From Trichostrongylus colubriformis (taxonomy: Eukaryota > Nematoda > Chromadorea > Rhabditida > Trichostrongylidae), in contig OZ022257.1 in assembly GCA_963978905.1 (NCBI GenBank), positions 33,555,685-33,619,684 of the forward strand: a DNA stretch of 64,000 nucleotides, read 5' to 3'. How positions within the stretch are numbered: the stretch's first letter is position 1; the number at the start of each line of letters is the position of its first letter. Shown here piece after piece: positions 22,501 to 36,600 of the stretch. Made by a program: the position numbers and the translations under genes. The notes beneath the pieces were generated by a model. That model searched no databases, was not told the origin of the DNA, and worked only from the letters and a program-made list of their open reading frames with translations.

Positions 22501-25500
22501 CCAAAGGCGCGGTTTTATCGATATCGATGAGCAACGTGACGAATCGCATTTACCATAACCGTCTGTCATGAAGGGAAGCTAGGTGTACGAAAATACGCTG
22601 TGTGTGTACACCTTCAAAAACACCGGGAGGCGTAACTTTGACAGATTAAGGGATATGAAGGGTGCTTAGCAGTGTAACAGCAAAAAAAAGAACGCAATAA
22701 ACACAAAAAGCTCCGAGAAACAGGTGCCGGAAAACCCCCTCTTCTTTTGCATCTCTCTGCGTCACTGGACAGGGGTAGATTGCACACGGTCTAAAGGCGA
22801 GATCAGCCGGCCGCGAACGTTGTCCCCCTCGCCGACCACTCGTCCGGCTGCAGGACTGCAGACCGACACGTCGTACTGCAGGGTCGTGATAAGACTCCGA
22901 ACCGCGCTTTTTCGATGCGAGTTTCGTCCACCTCATATGATGTAGGTTTGTTTTCAGAAAACATATATCAACAGCTCTCAGATTTCTCTTATCCCTCCCG
23001 GTGCCTTTGACCATGACCTACGCCGAGCGGCACACCCCTGTGGCTGCTCCTCCCACAACTGAACTCGTGATGTGCTGCGGAGGACTGCTACACATAACAG
23101 ATCTGGGTAATTCCAAAACACTCGATGTTCAACAAGCGGTAAAACACATAACACGGGATGAATCAGGTCCTTTTCATTACTAGAACTCCTATTTGCACAT
23201 TCAACGTACAATCAGAGCACCGCCCCAGCATCTGCCTTCAAAGCTAGAAACGTAGCCAACACGATAAAAAATGCGGACTTTCTTTCTGATCGACTGCAAA
23301 ACGTACGTATCAACTTGAGCTCGCTGGTTGTTAAGGAAAGTGCTCTTGTGAGGAGCGTTCGTAAGAGGTCACCTTTACCACGCACTAAAATTCACATTTT
23401 AGCGCTCACTCTTGCGCGAATCAACTATCTTGAAAGCTTTTCATCTCTATATCACTGAGTACGTAGAGAATGGCACGTTACACTATGAATATCGTTGGTC
23501 GCTCTACAAATAGCAACAAGGACAATACTGCTGGATGAGGGGCCATCACACAAACCCTCTCGAATTCGCCCGCTCGAGACATGATCACAGATAAAAGCTC
23601 AGCCTTCTGTTTCATCACGAAGCAGAGTAGGGACCCAAGCATAAAAAGACTTTGTGTGGGCTTTCCCGAAAAGAAGAACTCGATACGAGCGGCCCGGGTG
23701 GCTACAGTCGCTATCGGGTTTTTAGGAAAGATACTTAGCCCGTTGCGCCAAACATAATGCGTCGCAACGTTTTCGATACTATGACATCGAGAACTCATGG
23801 ATCGATACATACATACGTATCTAATTTCAAAATTTCCAAAGTGCTAGCAGATTGCAGATTGTTGGCAAAGTATAACTGCGGCCCGAAAGAACAGATACAA
23901 TTGTGGCTTCTTGTTTCATGAAGAGATGATTGGCCCGAGGGGATGAATAAAAAGAGCGGGAGATCAAGGTTAGTAATTAAATATTCGTTGCATTCTCGGT
24001 TGTATCCTTGTGATGTGGCCAAGCCATGATCAAAGGGATCGTGCGCGGAAAAATGAGTTTCTTCGTTACCCATATATTTATGTTATAGCCTAATAAGGGT
24101 CGCATGCAAAGTTTCTCGCGAAAAAGTGAGAAACCTAAGGTATAGCACCTTAACGTGGGGGTCGAGGGCGGGTCTCAAAGTAAAAGAACGCCCTGTCGTC
24201 TGCCGCCGTCCACAGTGGGAACAGAAAGTTACGTGCACAATCCCACTCTTCGTCTACGACCACGGCGAACAGGGTGGAGTGCAAGTGCTCCGACTGGTGA
24301 GGTCAGGTCAGGTTGCGCGGCGGATTGCAATCAGGTAAAGACAGGTAAAACACTCTGCCAAAGCTTCTCCCCTAAAAAGGCTTAGGCTAATCTGGGAGAG
24401 CCCAGACGGCAGGACACGCCACCATTCGGACAATTGGCGAGGGGCGGTGACCCAATTCGGTGACGACCTCTAGAAACAGACCACTTGCAACACACCCCGG
24501 CAAACGACGGCCCGTTCATTCACTCTGAGGTCCCGCCCCTCGGCTACCAGTTTGAGGAGCTGTATCCTAACCGGATGCTCATTTTATTTGCATGAAACTT
24601 CCATGAGGATCCGATTAAGCAAATACAACATAATATATGGGTAACATCAAAGTTCATTTTACGTGCACTATTCCTTTGAAGTGCGGCAGAACGACACTTT
24701 TGACTGTATGCCGTATCGTAAGCCTCAGTACCAGCTGTCAATTTGAAAGATTTTCATTGTAGCGTTTTGAACGATTACCACTCTACTCAAAAACAGCTTT
24801 ACCAGTCACTGATCACTTCCTCAAAAAAAGCAAATATCAAACCTCTTCTCCCATGAAGTCCTTTCTGGCCCATTTTCCCGCCTTCATGGAAGCATCAGCT
24901 TGAGGGACATTCCGAGTTAGACTGAGCATTAGGATGCAAGTGAGTTCAGCCGCAGATCGGGAATTCGCTTCTAAAAGTTCACCAAATTGCACATGTACAG
25001 GTTTCGAGGAATCGTACACAAAAATCCCATTATTCGAATTCCTCCCAAATAAGCCAAGCCACGCCCATCCAACCGAATCACACCTTGCCTTCGACGAATT
25101 TGCAACGTGGAAGCTGTCTTCATCATCGAAATGGCTGCTTCACTGCATTACCTCCTGTTATTGCAAGTTTTCTTCACTTCACGTCAGCGCAACGTTAGAA
25201 ATTTGTTCGTCTGAGGCCAGGTGTGATTTGGTTGAGTGGGCGGGCGATTGTGTCCGGGCAGGCACATCACCCTGCAACTGCAACCAGGGTGTAACCTGAG
25301 CAGTTATCTAATGACATACTCACGCTAAGAAGGTTAGCTAGTCACTTATCCGGCTATCGCATGGTGTGCCTTTAATGAAAAATAGGTATTCCTCTCTATG
25401 TATTCGGCTTCGGTGAATGTAAACTCCCCATAAAGGGATCAAAGCAACGAAAAGAATGAAAAAGCTAGCTCAAAGTGTGAGAGTAAAATGTGAAGAACAA

Positions 25501-27576
25501 GTCTCACATGAACTAGTCACTCCGTGTGTCGGTTTCTCGGTTTGTTTAATGGTATGCGGCATTGTTCAATGTTATCTGGCACTGTCAGTGTATGCTTTTC
25601 AATAACGGGATGGCAGCTCATGGAAAGGTTTGGAATAAGAAAAACCTGGCGATTTTCGGGGTACACACTGGTGGGCCTTATAACCATAGAAAAATATGTT
25701 CCACAAGAATCAAATAGGAATGTATTGATTGTACATCAAGTCACACACACCCACACACACAGTCATGTCACCAATCACGAGTCGTCCACAATAAGGCTGC
25801 CACAGCTGTGCTATTGATGCCTGTTATAGGAGGATTGCCTGTAGTCGTTACTCAAAGACATCCTCATGTCTACATTTTCGGAACCTTCCCACATTACTGC
25901 TTGAAATGGGCAGAAGTAGAGAAACTCTCTTTATAAATAAGCTAATTTGTGTTTTTACTGAATGATGACACCGAAGCGGAAGACACCACTGTCAGATATG
26001 ACATTTCGCAGACTTCAGCTCACACGAAGTTCACCTACACCATAAATCAGACGGAGCATCACTCCTCTGGAGTTCCCTCAACAGCTTACAATGCAAGGAT
26101 TGTAGGTCGAAGTGGCCATTCGGAATGGGATATATATTGTCTGACGTATTTTCGGACGCTCATCTCGAAAATGCATTCCAAATTTGTTGTCCGATTCTCT
26201 GAGCGGAGTTATGGAGTTTTGAAAAAACAATGCTATTATATGGTAGGTTTGAAAACCCATAGCACGTGAGCCAGACGTGCTCGCGCAAAACTAGAGCGAT
26301 TTTCGTGTTCAGGGGACCAAACTGCCTCATGGAACATGTTTTTAGCCAATTCGAGGCCTATTGGGTAGGCCAAGAGTTTTTCCGAAATTTGGTCAAATTC
26401 TCGGTAAGCCAAGAATTTTTCCGAAATCCGGCCAAATTCTCGAATTGGTTAAAAACATGTTCCATAGGGCAGTTTGGTCCCCTGAACACAAAAATCGCAC
26501 TAGTTTTGCGCGAGAACATCTGGCTGCGTGCTACGGGCTTCCAAACCTACCATATAATAGCATTGTTTTTTTCAAAAAAAAAAAACCTCCATAACTCCGC
26601 TCAGAGAATCGGACAGCAAATTTGGAATGCAGGTTCGAGATCAGCGCCCGAAAATACGTCAGGCAATATGTATCCCATTCCGAATGGCCACTTTGACCTA
26701 GAATTCTTCCCTTGATAGCACCGATGGTTTGCGAATCTTCGGTCTAGACATACATTCCTTCTCCCACATTCAAGAGCAGAAAAAAATCGATGTTTCATGG
26801 AAGTCAGTCAACAGTCAATCAAGCATTAGGACGCTGCTCGATTCTCGGAAGCTGGAGCACAAAACTTTCTCATTTTTTGTTGAATTTTGATAGCAAATAA
26901 TTTTTACTTATTTTGAGGCTTTTGATGAATAAATATAAACTAATGAATAAAATAAATGTTAAGTAGTGCCGTGGAAGCACTGCAGCAAGCACTACCATCC
27001 AAGACTTCTATTAAAATTTTTGGTAACGAACTACGAACGAATAAAAAAACTAGAAACCCCAAAGACCATCAACTAAAACTGACGGGGTGTATTCATGACG
27101 AGGACCTTGTTTTGCGAAGCGGCCTCGACATCGATGTTGTCCACACCTGTGCCAGCTCTTCCCACCAGCCTTAGACGACCTTTTGCTCCGACTTCGATCA
27201 GCTCTCGTGTGATCTGAACGGTCACTGATTCAGCGTCGATGTCAAACGAGCATTGCCAAATAAGAGCAGGAGATCAGATACAGGCGTTTCCAGTTTTTCC
27301 TAACCTAAGCAATCAATATACAAATGGAATATTATAGAACTCATGCAATACCTTCGTTGCACTACGAACGATCACTGCATCGTGGGTTGGAAGCAAAGCC
27401 TTCAGCTCTTCCACCGTCTGCTTCGTCTTTACTGTCACCTGAATATCAGCACAATAGTGTATTTTCGATATTTCTTATTCCACGTGCTGAATCGTTACCT
27501 CGATGCCGCTTCTCTTCAGGATGTCAACGCATTCCTGCTCAATATCGTCAGCGATCAGTACTTTTGTTATCTGCAT
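19518..27576 (-). CDS. D-3-phosphoglycerate dehydrogenase, short form, 9 exons
   Basis: Oxidises 3-phosphoglycerate to 3-phosphohydroxypyruvate with NAD+, the first step of serine synthesis in the cytosol. Exons: 27499-27576, 27352-27438, 27084-27213, 24843-24970, 21342-21458, 21162-21279, 20978-21108, 19602-19751, 19518-19541. They join in frame to 963 nt, 320 residues, with GT/AG at every intron. Visible motifs: [10 protein letters not shown] (exon 3), the NAD-binding GLGRIG at residues 151-156, Arg235 in NVARGGIV, Glu264 in EEPP and His282 in PHLGAST, which are the catalytic Arg-Glu-His set of the family. The protein ends with LNAKQVM soon after the catalytic domain, so it lacks the C-terminal intervening and ACT-type domains of the 533-residue human enzyme; nematode homologues are similarly short as I recall. 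Introns of 2.1 and 3.4 kb carry repeats, while two others are 62 and 53 bp. Confidence 0.95.
20134..20216 (-). repeat. SINE-like repeat in PGDH intron 7
   Basis: The reverse strand contains a perfect tRNA B-box GGTTCGAGTCC at about 20179-20189, followed by AGAGACC and the tail TTTTGCCCATAACTCAGCAT. The other side also ends in a diverged tail in inverted orientation (AACTCAGCACC). No A box is left. Shares its tail with 3644-3743 and 9091-9202. Confidence 0.5.
22735..22920 (+). repeat. dispersed repeat, family E copy 2, in PGDH intron 4
   Basis: Matches 12031-12210 in the same orientation with scattered differences and ends in the same CCGCGCTTTTTC. Non-coding. Confidence 0.5.
24038..24669 (+). 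mobile_element. family C repeat copy 1, in PGDH intron 4
   Basis: Ends are GTGCGCGGAAAAATGAGTTT (left) and a mirrored TTTACGTGCAC (right). Internal segments CCCATATATTTATG, GGTCGCATGCAAA and AAGCAAATACAACA are shared with 42447-42847 and 61184-61570. The copy is longer than the others because of an insertion at about 24270-24500, part of which (TCTCCCCTAAAAAGGCTTAG) recurs inverted at about 47950-47990. Confidence 0.65.
25741..25762 (+). repeat. CA-rich microsatellite
   Basis: Short run of CACACA units interrupted by CCC, in PGDH intron 3. Confidence 0.7.
26091..26716. mobile_element. 626 bp foldback in PGDH intron 3
   Basis: Left end AGGATTGTAGGTCGAAGTGG and right end (inverse, GGGAAGAATTCTAGGTCAAA) begin arms of about 300 bp that remain complementary to the centre near 26400, where two AATTTTTCCGAAA-type units lie side by side. 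The end motif matches 6993-9080 and 44321-44600. No transposase. A transcript through it would form a long hairpin inside the PGDH pre-mRNA. Confidence 0.75.
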
Positions 27577-27583
27577 AACGACT

Positions 27584-27590
27584 CTGAAAT
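27584..27590 (-). promoter_or_regulatory. probable spliced-leader trans-splice acceptor of the PGDH gene
   Basis: ATTTCAG on the minus strand, preceded by a pyrimidine/A-rich stretch, lies 7 nt before the ATG at 27576. No upstream exon is visible, so a spliced leader is likely attached here, leaving a 5' UTR of seven gene-encoded bases. Confidence 0.6.
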
Positions 27591-27600
27591 TGAAATTGGG

Positions 27601-30600
27601 ATATTAAGTGAATTGAAAGCCACCTGCTTCGCTAATAAAAAATCAAGCGATTGGAAGCAGCACGAGGAAATGTATGCGCGAGTGCTAAGGCGAAGGCACG
27701 TAAAGGTGCTGTATAGTGATGTGAGTTGACCAAAAACTCGAGGAGAAATGTTATTCGTCCACTTCTGTGGAGTATGAAGCTATTGTGCCCTCCATCAGTG
27801 AGTCACCTCCATTAGCCGTCATAAGCAGCACAGCACGCACATGTATAAGAGGAGCAAAGCCGACAGGAATCTGAAGTCTGGCGTCGGGCCTAGACGACAG
27901 AATTGCACTACACACCAGCCTCTTGAAGCAGCGGCTTTACTTCGCACTGAAAAGAGCACTTCTTCTTGGAACCCGAATTTTTCCTTGCGCTGCTCTCAAA
28001 GCAGACAGAGACCACAAGTACCGCAATAATCCAGGAGCCAAGAACCGTTCGCGACGAGCTTTGATGAAAATCAATGGTATCCTACCTTTTATGAACGAGT
28101 CTTCAGTATCATTCGAGGCATTGAATATTTGCTAATAACTGTACGCTCATTCTGACTGCTTCGGTAGGTCAGTCATTCCCCTTCACGGCGATCATTCGCA
28201 TCAGGTAGTTTGGATAGGGCGTCAGTGCTTATTTTAGGTTGTGGAATGTGCGACAAATGGAAAAAGTAATAGCATGTGACGGCTGATTGGCCGGTTTGAG
28301 GAGGTGCACGTCACAAGATTCGGCACCGCATGAGCTCATTGGTGATGTGCGTACAATCAGACTAAAACCGGGTTCACTAATGAGACATGATTCCTGATAA
28401 AGAACGACAGGAAGCACGGGGTGAGACGAAATGGTAACGTTGTCAGATGAGTCACTCTATGGGATGTGTGGAAGGTAGCGGTGTACCTGTGAAGTGGGAG
28501 GCAATATATGTGTCTCTACAAAAAATATAAGAAGACTTGCGGAGCACGTTTAGAAGGAGTTTACGATGGCAGTTGTAAAAAAGCCAGGTCGACTGAGCCA
28601 CTAAAATGGTAGCCATTGGGCAGGGAAAGGTGGCGCCATTACACTATCATGGTCTGGGGGTCAAATTGATCGATGTTGTCTCAAAACGACAAGCATTCAG
28701 TCACGGTCTACGAATTCTCATGCGACAAGCGAAAATGAAAGAATTATCGGTTGGCCACCGACATCGATTATAGGAATATCCTTCCCTTTATAGGCTACCC
28801 CAAAACCCATACCCTTTGGGTTACAAACATTTCTTCCAGTCACCCCACACTTCTAACGGGTTGTTTTGATATTGCTGAATTTAGATGTATTGGCGTGAAG
28901 TGAGTGGAGTGACAACGAAGGAGATGGCGAATGGCAGCAAAGAGCTGGCTAATTTCTTACGTGAACACACCACTATACATAGATCCACATGCCATGAAAT
29001 GGCGTATGCCGCATGGGGGAATACCGTTTTCCCGTACAGCTCCCATACGGTGAGAAACTTTTATAAGTTCAGGTCGGCTTTAAACAAGTTCTTCAGTCTG
29101 TCTGGATCTTTGGTTGCATATGGAGGAAATCATCAAATCAGAGTCAAAATATTTATTTTTTCCGAGTTTAGACAGTACGCGCAGAGAAACTCAAAAACCT
29201 TTTTCAACGGCCTCGGAGAATTCGTTTTCTCATAAATATCTTTAAATAAATATCTTTAAACAGGTGTGAACGGTGACATTTCACAAGAAATTTGCATTGC
29301 TAATTCCCACTGTAACTACCAGAGATAACAAAACAGCTGACTCGAAGTTGTACACCGGTACGAAATACCCATGTAACTCTGATTGTGAGGGCCTGGGCAA
29401 CTTATGTAGTTATGCTAGAGAAACAACTTGTACAGGCCCATCAGTGACAGTTCAGTCCCTGTGGGCGCAGCTTCACTAAACTTTGCTGGGATACTGACGC
29501 AGTCATGGTCAGGAAAATGGTCGAGAAAAAAATTGCTGGGTCGTTAGAAATGACTGGTAACGAAGCATTCTTCGTGGAAAAAATGATGATATAGATTAAA
29601 CAGTGTCATTCTCATTAAATCTAGCTGCATCCATCTTTCAAAAGATTGGGAGCACAACGAGCGAAGTGAATGAACTACAAATTCATTTGAGAAGTCCACT
29701 CAGAATAGGTAAGAAAGAATTGTGAGGAGCACGAAAGTTTCTGGAAAGCATTCCGTTCGAAAAGATCTGATAGTAGCGGGCGATGACCACCCGATAGGGG
29801 CGGGTCACGATCGAATCGCGTGTTTTTCTAGGTGACTTACACTGACGACGATGGTGTTAGAACAAAAGCGATCATCGGTGTACTGGGAACCGTATGAATG
29901 CGAAAGATACAGGGAGAAGTTGAAAAGATACGCGATTCGAGGAAATTTAAAAGATCTACGATCTAGTTTTGAATGTGGTTCGCCATTGTTCCCACAACAC
30001 TATGAACGCTCAGAAACGGAGAATTTCTTCGAAGGACTGAATTAAGAGGAGTCAAACATGATTCTAGTGCTCATGAGTAAGTTCGGCAGCTGACAGCACG
30101 AAACTGGATTTGGAAAAACACTGGCAGTGGCAGGCTGCTCAGAGATCGCAAATGGATCGAATTATGATCGAAAAATTTTGCTTACGTCACCTATTTCTTA
30201 TACATATCTATCAACCCGACAGACCGCAGAAGTCACTGTGTCCATGAATTTTGATGCGTTACTGTTGGCCAGGTGGACACTTCCAACATTTGTCTTGCTA
30301 ACGTTTTTCAAAAGTTTCTACGGTTACTTAATTTGAATTTCAGTTTGTACAGTGATCGTCAGACTTGTCGACGAAACATCGAATGGTGCTCGATAGCGTG
30401 GCGATAAGTGGTCGGCTGACCACTCACACGTTGAAGCAAGGGACAAAGAGCGGCTGGGAAGTTCTACGATTGTTTTCATTTTAGTCATGAAGCAAACGCA
30501 CAATGAAGCTTCAGCGTGGTAAGTTTTATTCTCGACCAATGAGCACTGTGGATTCCAGCTCTGCATAAATTTCACGGATTGTAGGAGTACTCTTCGAGTT

Positions 30601-33600
30601 TCTGCTGTTCCTGCGTAGTCAGGTGATTCAGTCCTTTCATTGGACACTTCGTTTTATTACTCTTTCTTATAGATAAATTTTCTATGCATTTCATTGCACC
30701 CCATAATTGATAGGTTTTTTATTTGATTGGATGGATGCGTTTCAGTGCAAAAGTAATCGAATAGAAATAGTGAAGTAGTATAAAAGAAAACGCATATCTT
30801 GGCGCAACTACAGGCTAATTCAGGGGAAATGAGTTTCCTAGTCACGGGTTAGAAGAAGCTATAAAGAGGATGGAAAAATGTTTTTGTGTGCAACAAATAA
30901 ATACCATCACGTCACAAGTGGGATGGATACCGTCTTCACTGCAGATATGATGAGGACACCGTGCGGGACAAGAATTTCCAGAACTTCTCAGTAACCTTAT
31001 TTTTGGACATAGATGGAACACTTTCTTTATTATGATGACTATTCGTGGACTTGGTCATACTTTCCTCCGATGACAGTTTGCTCTAGACAAATACTTCATT
31101 TCGAAACGCGTGTTGACCTCTTGATTGGATGGAGCTCTTAGCTAACCGAAAACTTATCTATTTTGTTGTCCCTTGAGTCACATGACTGCCTCATACAGTT
31201 GAAGAAGGAAGGTGACCTGCTTTTCAGCCGCGCACCACCGTCTTCGGATTTGACACTGCTCATCATCAGGATAAAGGATGGAGGATAATGTTTTCGGCGT
31301 TAATCAATCCCTTCTGTGGGATGAGCTGCACATTCTAGTTCTATTCAGAATCGCGATGGCCGGTGAATGTGATGTGGCCTATACAATGACTTGCGGTGGC
31401 CAGCCGATGTACAAGACACTGCTTTTATCCTCCCAGGCGAGACTATTTCGCCGACCCCGAAGGGAAGAAAGGCTTGATTGGCCTGGGGGGGGGGGGGCGG
31501 GCATTGATGAGGGATTTGATCTCCACGCCATGAGAGTGGGGTGTGCGCCAGCTGTCACTACGCTACCTCTGCCCTTCAGGGATTTATTTATTTATTTATT
31601 TACTGATGGACATGCCGTGTTGCATGCGATGAGACCAAATAAAATGCCCATAGGAAATGATATAACATTAGCTTCACTTGTGAACCCTAAAATTATAGAA
31701 ACTTTCTTACATTTTTTGAAAACGCTATACTTCATTGAGATGAAATCAGACCGCAAAAAAGGAAATAAAACAAGTGCGAACTCTACAACAGAAAAACCTT
31801 AACCTTTCCTGTGAGCTAGCAATCGTGGTCAGAATTTCCGCTGATGCTCTCTTTGTACTAGACCTTACGATACTACGGGAAACACTCGTCTTCTTCACAT
31901 CAGCCCACGGTTAATGCAGGAAACCTCTGCACAGCACGTAAAGACAAAACTTTATTACGTAATAAAAAATGGATCCACTGGCATTTTGCTCACAGGACGC
32001 CTCGAACAATACCCTTGAAAATTTCACTTATGGCATGAATTGAGCGTTATGTGATAGTCTTTCATTGCAAGTGACATCTTGTATCACTCGCGCTTCAACT
32101 ACGCATTTTCGATCACTGCACTCAATAATCGATAGGGCGCCTTCCATCTACCACGCCAAATCTAGAAAATGGAGCTTCTAGATGGCATGTGTACATAGAT
32201 GAGTGAGCATTCCATCTAGTGTAAGGGTTCGGTCCTATGATGATAGATTAGAGATGCTTTGTGATGGTAGAGCGCTGCCGAAGGTACCATTGATGAAGAC
32301 CAAGGTGAGTTTTTTGCTTCTGTGGCTTGCTGTTCTGGTGCAGTTTTACTCCCACACTCGTTGTCATTGCAACTGAGAGCCCCACAAACATTTCTCGGAT
32401 TAAGAGGGTCAGTGGGAAAATACAACAAATCAATCATTTCGTTGCGTGGTTTCAAATGTATGAAGATGTCGAAAAAATAGGAAATAATAGTCTGCAGAGT
32501 AAGTTGCGCGGATCCTAGCGAAACTAACGGAATTCCTCTATGAGGCCCCTGCATCACATTTCCAAAATACGATCCAGAGATATACTCAACTTCTGAGCAA
32601 TTGTAACTGCCTTCAGCAACGTGGATGTAAAGTTGAAGGAGCCGACAAAAAATCTGCCCAAGATTCATAAGAAGAGGTTAATTTATTGTGGATGTCGCTT
32701 TCAAAAAGGAAAAAAAGGCCCATGCAACATGCTCTTGTTTCCGGGCAATTTCATCGATATTCTATTAGTAGTATTCAGATGTTGGCTAAATATTCTCATT
32801 GTTTTGAACATGCGGAGAAAAATGATTCAAGGGGCAGACCCTCCGCTGGATAGTGGCGTTTACAAGCGCGTAGATAAACTCGTGGCATCGTCGCAGTGAA
32901 AGCTTTATCGCAATAGAGATCGAGATGCAGAATCTGCAGAGGCCACCCGCACGTCATTGGACGGACCTTCATCTTGGTATTCGGTGTGAATCCCACTTTG
33001 TGAATCCCATCTCAAACCGCTTGCCATTAGAGAAGGGCAAGTAAAAATATCTTCGGTCATTTTGAAACTGTAAATTCACGAAATTGACAACTTTTTCTAC
33101 GAGTTGTTTTCTAAATCACGTGGTTAGCAGTAGCCGTTGTTGTGAAGTGGGTAGTTGGATTACTGGTAGTAGTCGTGGTTGAAGGAGCAACTTTTTGTTT
33201 AGCAGCACTTGTTTCGGCCTATATCAGTTTTGGGCTTGTCCTTTCTCACAGAAACTGAACGCTATTGTTTGAATGAAGCGAGACAGTATGTGTCCTTAAA
33301 AATTTTGAGACATTCCATGTCGGTATTCAGTATTAGTCTTCGATGAGTAAAGTCTATTGTAGGTCATTGTTGGTGCACTATTTGTGTACGAAGCAAATGT
33401 GGTCCCAGTAGCATCTCGTAAACAGATTCTTGAATAATTTCGTTCAAAAACTTAAGCCAGCCTTTTTGTCGAGAACAAATTTGTTCATGAACGTTGGTCC
33501 TAAGTCTGAGGTGACACGAGAAACTTTGAACATACATAGCAGATGTTGCTTTTTCCGAAAAGTTGGGTGATGAAGTTGGTTCGTAACCAGCGAAAGATCA

Positions 33601-36600
33601 GCCATTGTCAATATAAATATTACCTTCGAGAAAGCTTCATTTTAGTCTTTCACGCTTACCACGATCGTATCTTCAACCACGGAGCGTTTGAACCTCGTTT
33701 GTTTCGATCTCTACACCGGCGTATTTGCATCCTTAAGCAGAATAACCTGGTGAGATGTCTAACATTCTCATTATGATTTCGCTTCCTTCTGGAGACTGTG
33801 AAGCACTGGTTGGCCTTTCATGGTGGATTCAGCAGCTCTTAATATCGACCATTGATGCAGCCAGATTACTACAAAAACTTATGCTTGTGCGTTTTATATT
33901 GATGGGGCTCTTACTACTTAATTCTTGATGAAACAGGAATTCCATGAAATACTGGACACACTTCATTCCATTAGTTGCATGTTGTGAGTTCGTCGTCCTC
34001 ATCACCGCCACGGCCAATTTCATCCTCAAATCTCTTTCAGGCTGGTGAACCTTGGGTTATCGTGCCGCATCCTGATGGGTGAAATGAGCTTTTCCCATCA
34101 CATCACATGTTACACATTTTTGGGCTTTTACTCACTTTTTCGTTGAAAAAATCTCCTCTATAACCTCCGAGACAGATGCATTTCTGACGTTTTTGCAGAT
34201 GAGGGAATCCTTTCATCCGAAACTAAGCAGACTTAGCTGTATCGCATCTAGCTGAATTGCGCGATCAGTATTTGGAAGTGCACGATTACGAATAGCTCAA
34301 CTTTTCTGGAATTTTTCTTATGCTTTTTATCTATTTGTCCTTTGCAATCATTGTTACTAGCAGTAGACTACACGAACATTCTGTATGCAGGTGCACGAAT
34401 GGATCAGGCTCCTTTATGCTCCAGCTACACGAACAATTTGTGCATGTATATTCGTGGCGATAAGGGCAGTGAGAAGGTGCAAACCTGCTTTTGCATCAGC
34501 GCATCACGATCAGTATTTGGATGTGCACGATAACGAATAGCTCGACTTTTTAGATTGCTGTAAAGGGAGCTGCAATAAAGTCCCTTTCTGACAGCAACTA
34601 GAGTTACGCTACATGTGCACTATACGTTAACTACAAATATAGTTTGATTTTTTTTAAAAAAGTCGGCTTTACACTCGTGGCTCTCGCTGGTCATGGAAAG
34701 GTCAATGAACGAAATGAATGGAGATATGAAAGTTTGCTGATAGTTGACATCAAATAGTACCACTGTGGCCTTCGGTTGAAGGATGCACTAGTAGTAGACA
34801 CTGGCCAGAGAGGTGTTTGTATCAGCCTTCATAATACTGTGTACTAGGTTGGTGCATACGTATTGAGACAAATGCGGCTTTTCTTTGACAACATTGTTTT
34901 TCCAAAACTTCCATATATATATGCTCATTGTCTTCTACTACTACTTACTTCCGCTGACCAGATAGAATGCTGCTCAATGCCTTCTATCCAAAAGTTCACA
35001 AACTACGCTTCGAGATACTCATGTATACATGATTTACGCGCGGCTCAGGAAATTGAAAGTGATCAAAAGCAAATAATCAAGTTTTCACATTCTTCAAAAC
35101 GCATAGGGCTCTATCAAGGTAGCATTTGGAACACGCTAGATCAAGGAAATGCGCAATAGTTAACTAAACCTCATAGCTGCTCTGTCAAGGTGCTGTCTGA
35201 CGGTTTCTGCAATTATTTAGCACAATAGTCGTTACACCATCATTGGTTGGTAGAGTACTGATTGTGGCATTCCTGAGCAGATCTGGCCCGAATTTGTCTG
35301 ATCTGAGCTTCCTTGAGAATCTTTTTCACTACTTCCCCAGTGGTACCCATTATTATGTTTAACACGGAGTATCCAGCTCCCATTTGCAGTTATAATGTTT
35401 GCGATGTTTTTGCCAGTGAAGGCAGTAAAGTAAAGTATGTGAGACACCTATACTGCTGTCTACATTGTCAGACTGAGTGATTACAGCACTCAAGGTGCTC
35501 AAAGTTTCTGAGATTCATAATCATTTGGTTGTCTGCTAGCTGTCGTATGTGTAAAGTAAGTTGCTGTCACTCATCACATGGGAACCTTCCGATTTGCTTT
35601 CGAATCTCAGATGATATCCTCCTGTCCAGTGCGCGTCTAACCAGCTGTTTCTAAGTAGACAACGAAACGTGCATCTCCTAATCCTAAGCCGATAAAGCAG
35701 TCAGCACTGTAGAACGATGGCTCAACAAGTCTGTTCAATATGACTGTTAGTAGCTAATTCCTCAGTTAGGGATCGTGAAGAAATCTTGAGAGAGATTATG
35801 AGCCTGGGAATGAAGTTTTCAATTCGAGTTGATTCCTGCTTCATTGAAGTCATATAGTTCGAAGAAAATCCAACTAATAATTGAAGTTCGGAACCAGCGC
35901 AATCTTATAAAGTCTCGAAGGGTCATGAGACTGATGCACCAACCTAATGCTATACATTTGCATGGACACAAGGCTATGCTCATAATAATTTTTAATCACA
36001 TTGTAATTAGGATTGACTCCATTTTCATACAAACATACGTTGATCCTCCGTAGCGCAAAAGGCTGCCGTAGTCGCACTTCATCCCACAGTTGTCGTTTGT
36101 TTTCCCTGTTTTCTTGTTGAAATGGTTTAGCCAATCCGTGTGAAACGTGGATGTCATACCATCCATCACTCCTACTATGCGGAGAAATTTTGTTTCATTG
36201 AGCAAAAGTGTTCATCGCCTCAATTAATTTCACCCTAGCACGCTGTAATCGCTTCATCTATCTCGGATAGGGAATAAAGCTCTCGTCCTTAGTCGGGAAA
36301 GACATCAACCCTTTACATTCTGCGAAACGTAGCCACATCAACATTTCATGTGTAAACATTTGGTTGACTAGTTTCCTAAAAATCGCAAAATGCTGTTTTT
36401 CGCTATTACTACATTATGCACCTCGAATAATTGGAATGAATATCCATTTCGTTCTGGGTTAAATGCAGTTCACACTAAAAACTGCTAATGCTCATCTTGA
36501 TATTCGCTTTGACTACAGTGATGTGATCCTTACGATGTCGAGACTGCGCGAAAGAATCCAAGAGTGTGGCCTAGCTCGTGCGCGACAGTGCTTACCGTTT

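Noticed and set aside
28560..28790. Possible Tc1 transposase trace (TIMVWGS and GWPPTS)
   Set aside because: Only two short matches with wrong spacing and no terminal repeats; could be chance.
31278..31802. 174-codon plus-strand open frame, the longest in its region
   Set aside because: It crosses a 13 G run and an ATTTATTT repeat, changes composition along its length and has no motif; most likely chance.
32216..32668. 150-codon minus-strand frame with several Cys
   Set aside because: No splice-consistent neighbours and no recognisable domain; an overlapping plus-strand piece has equally good signals.
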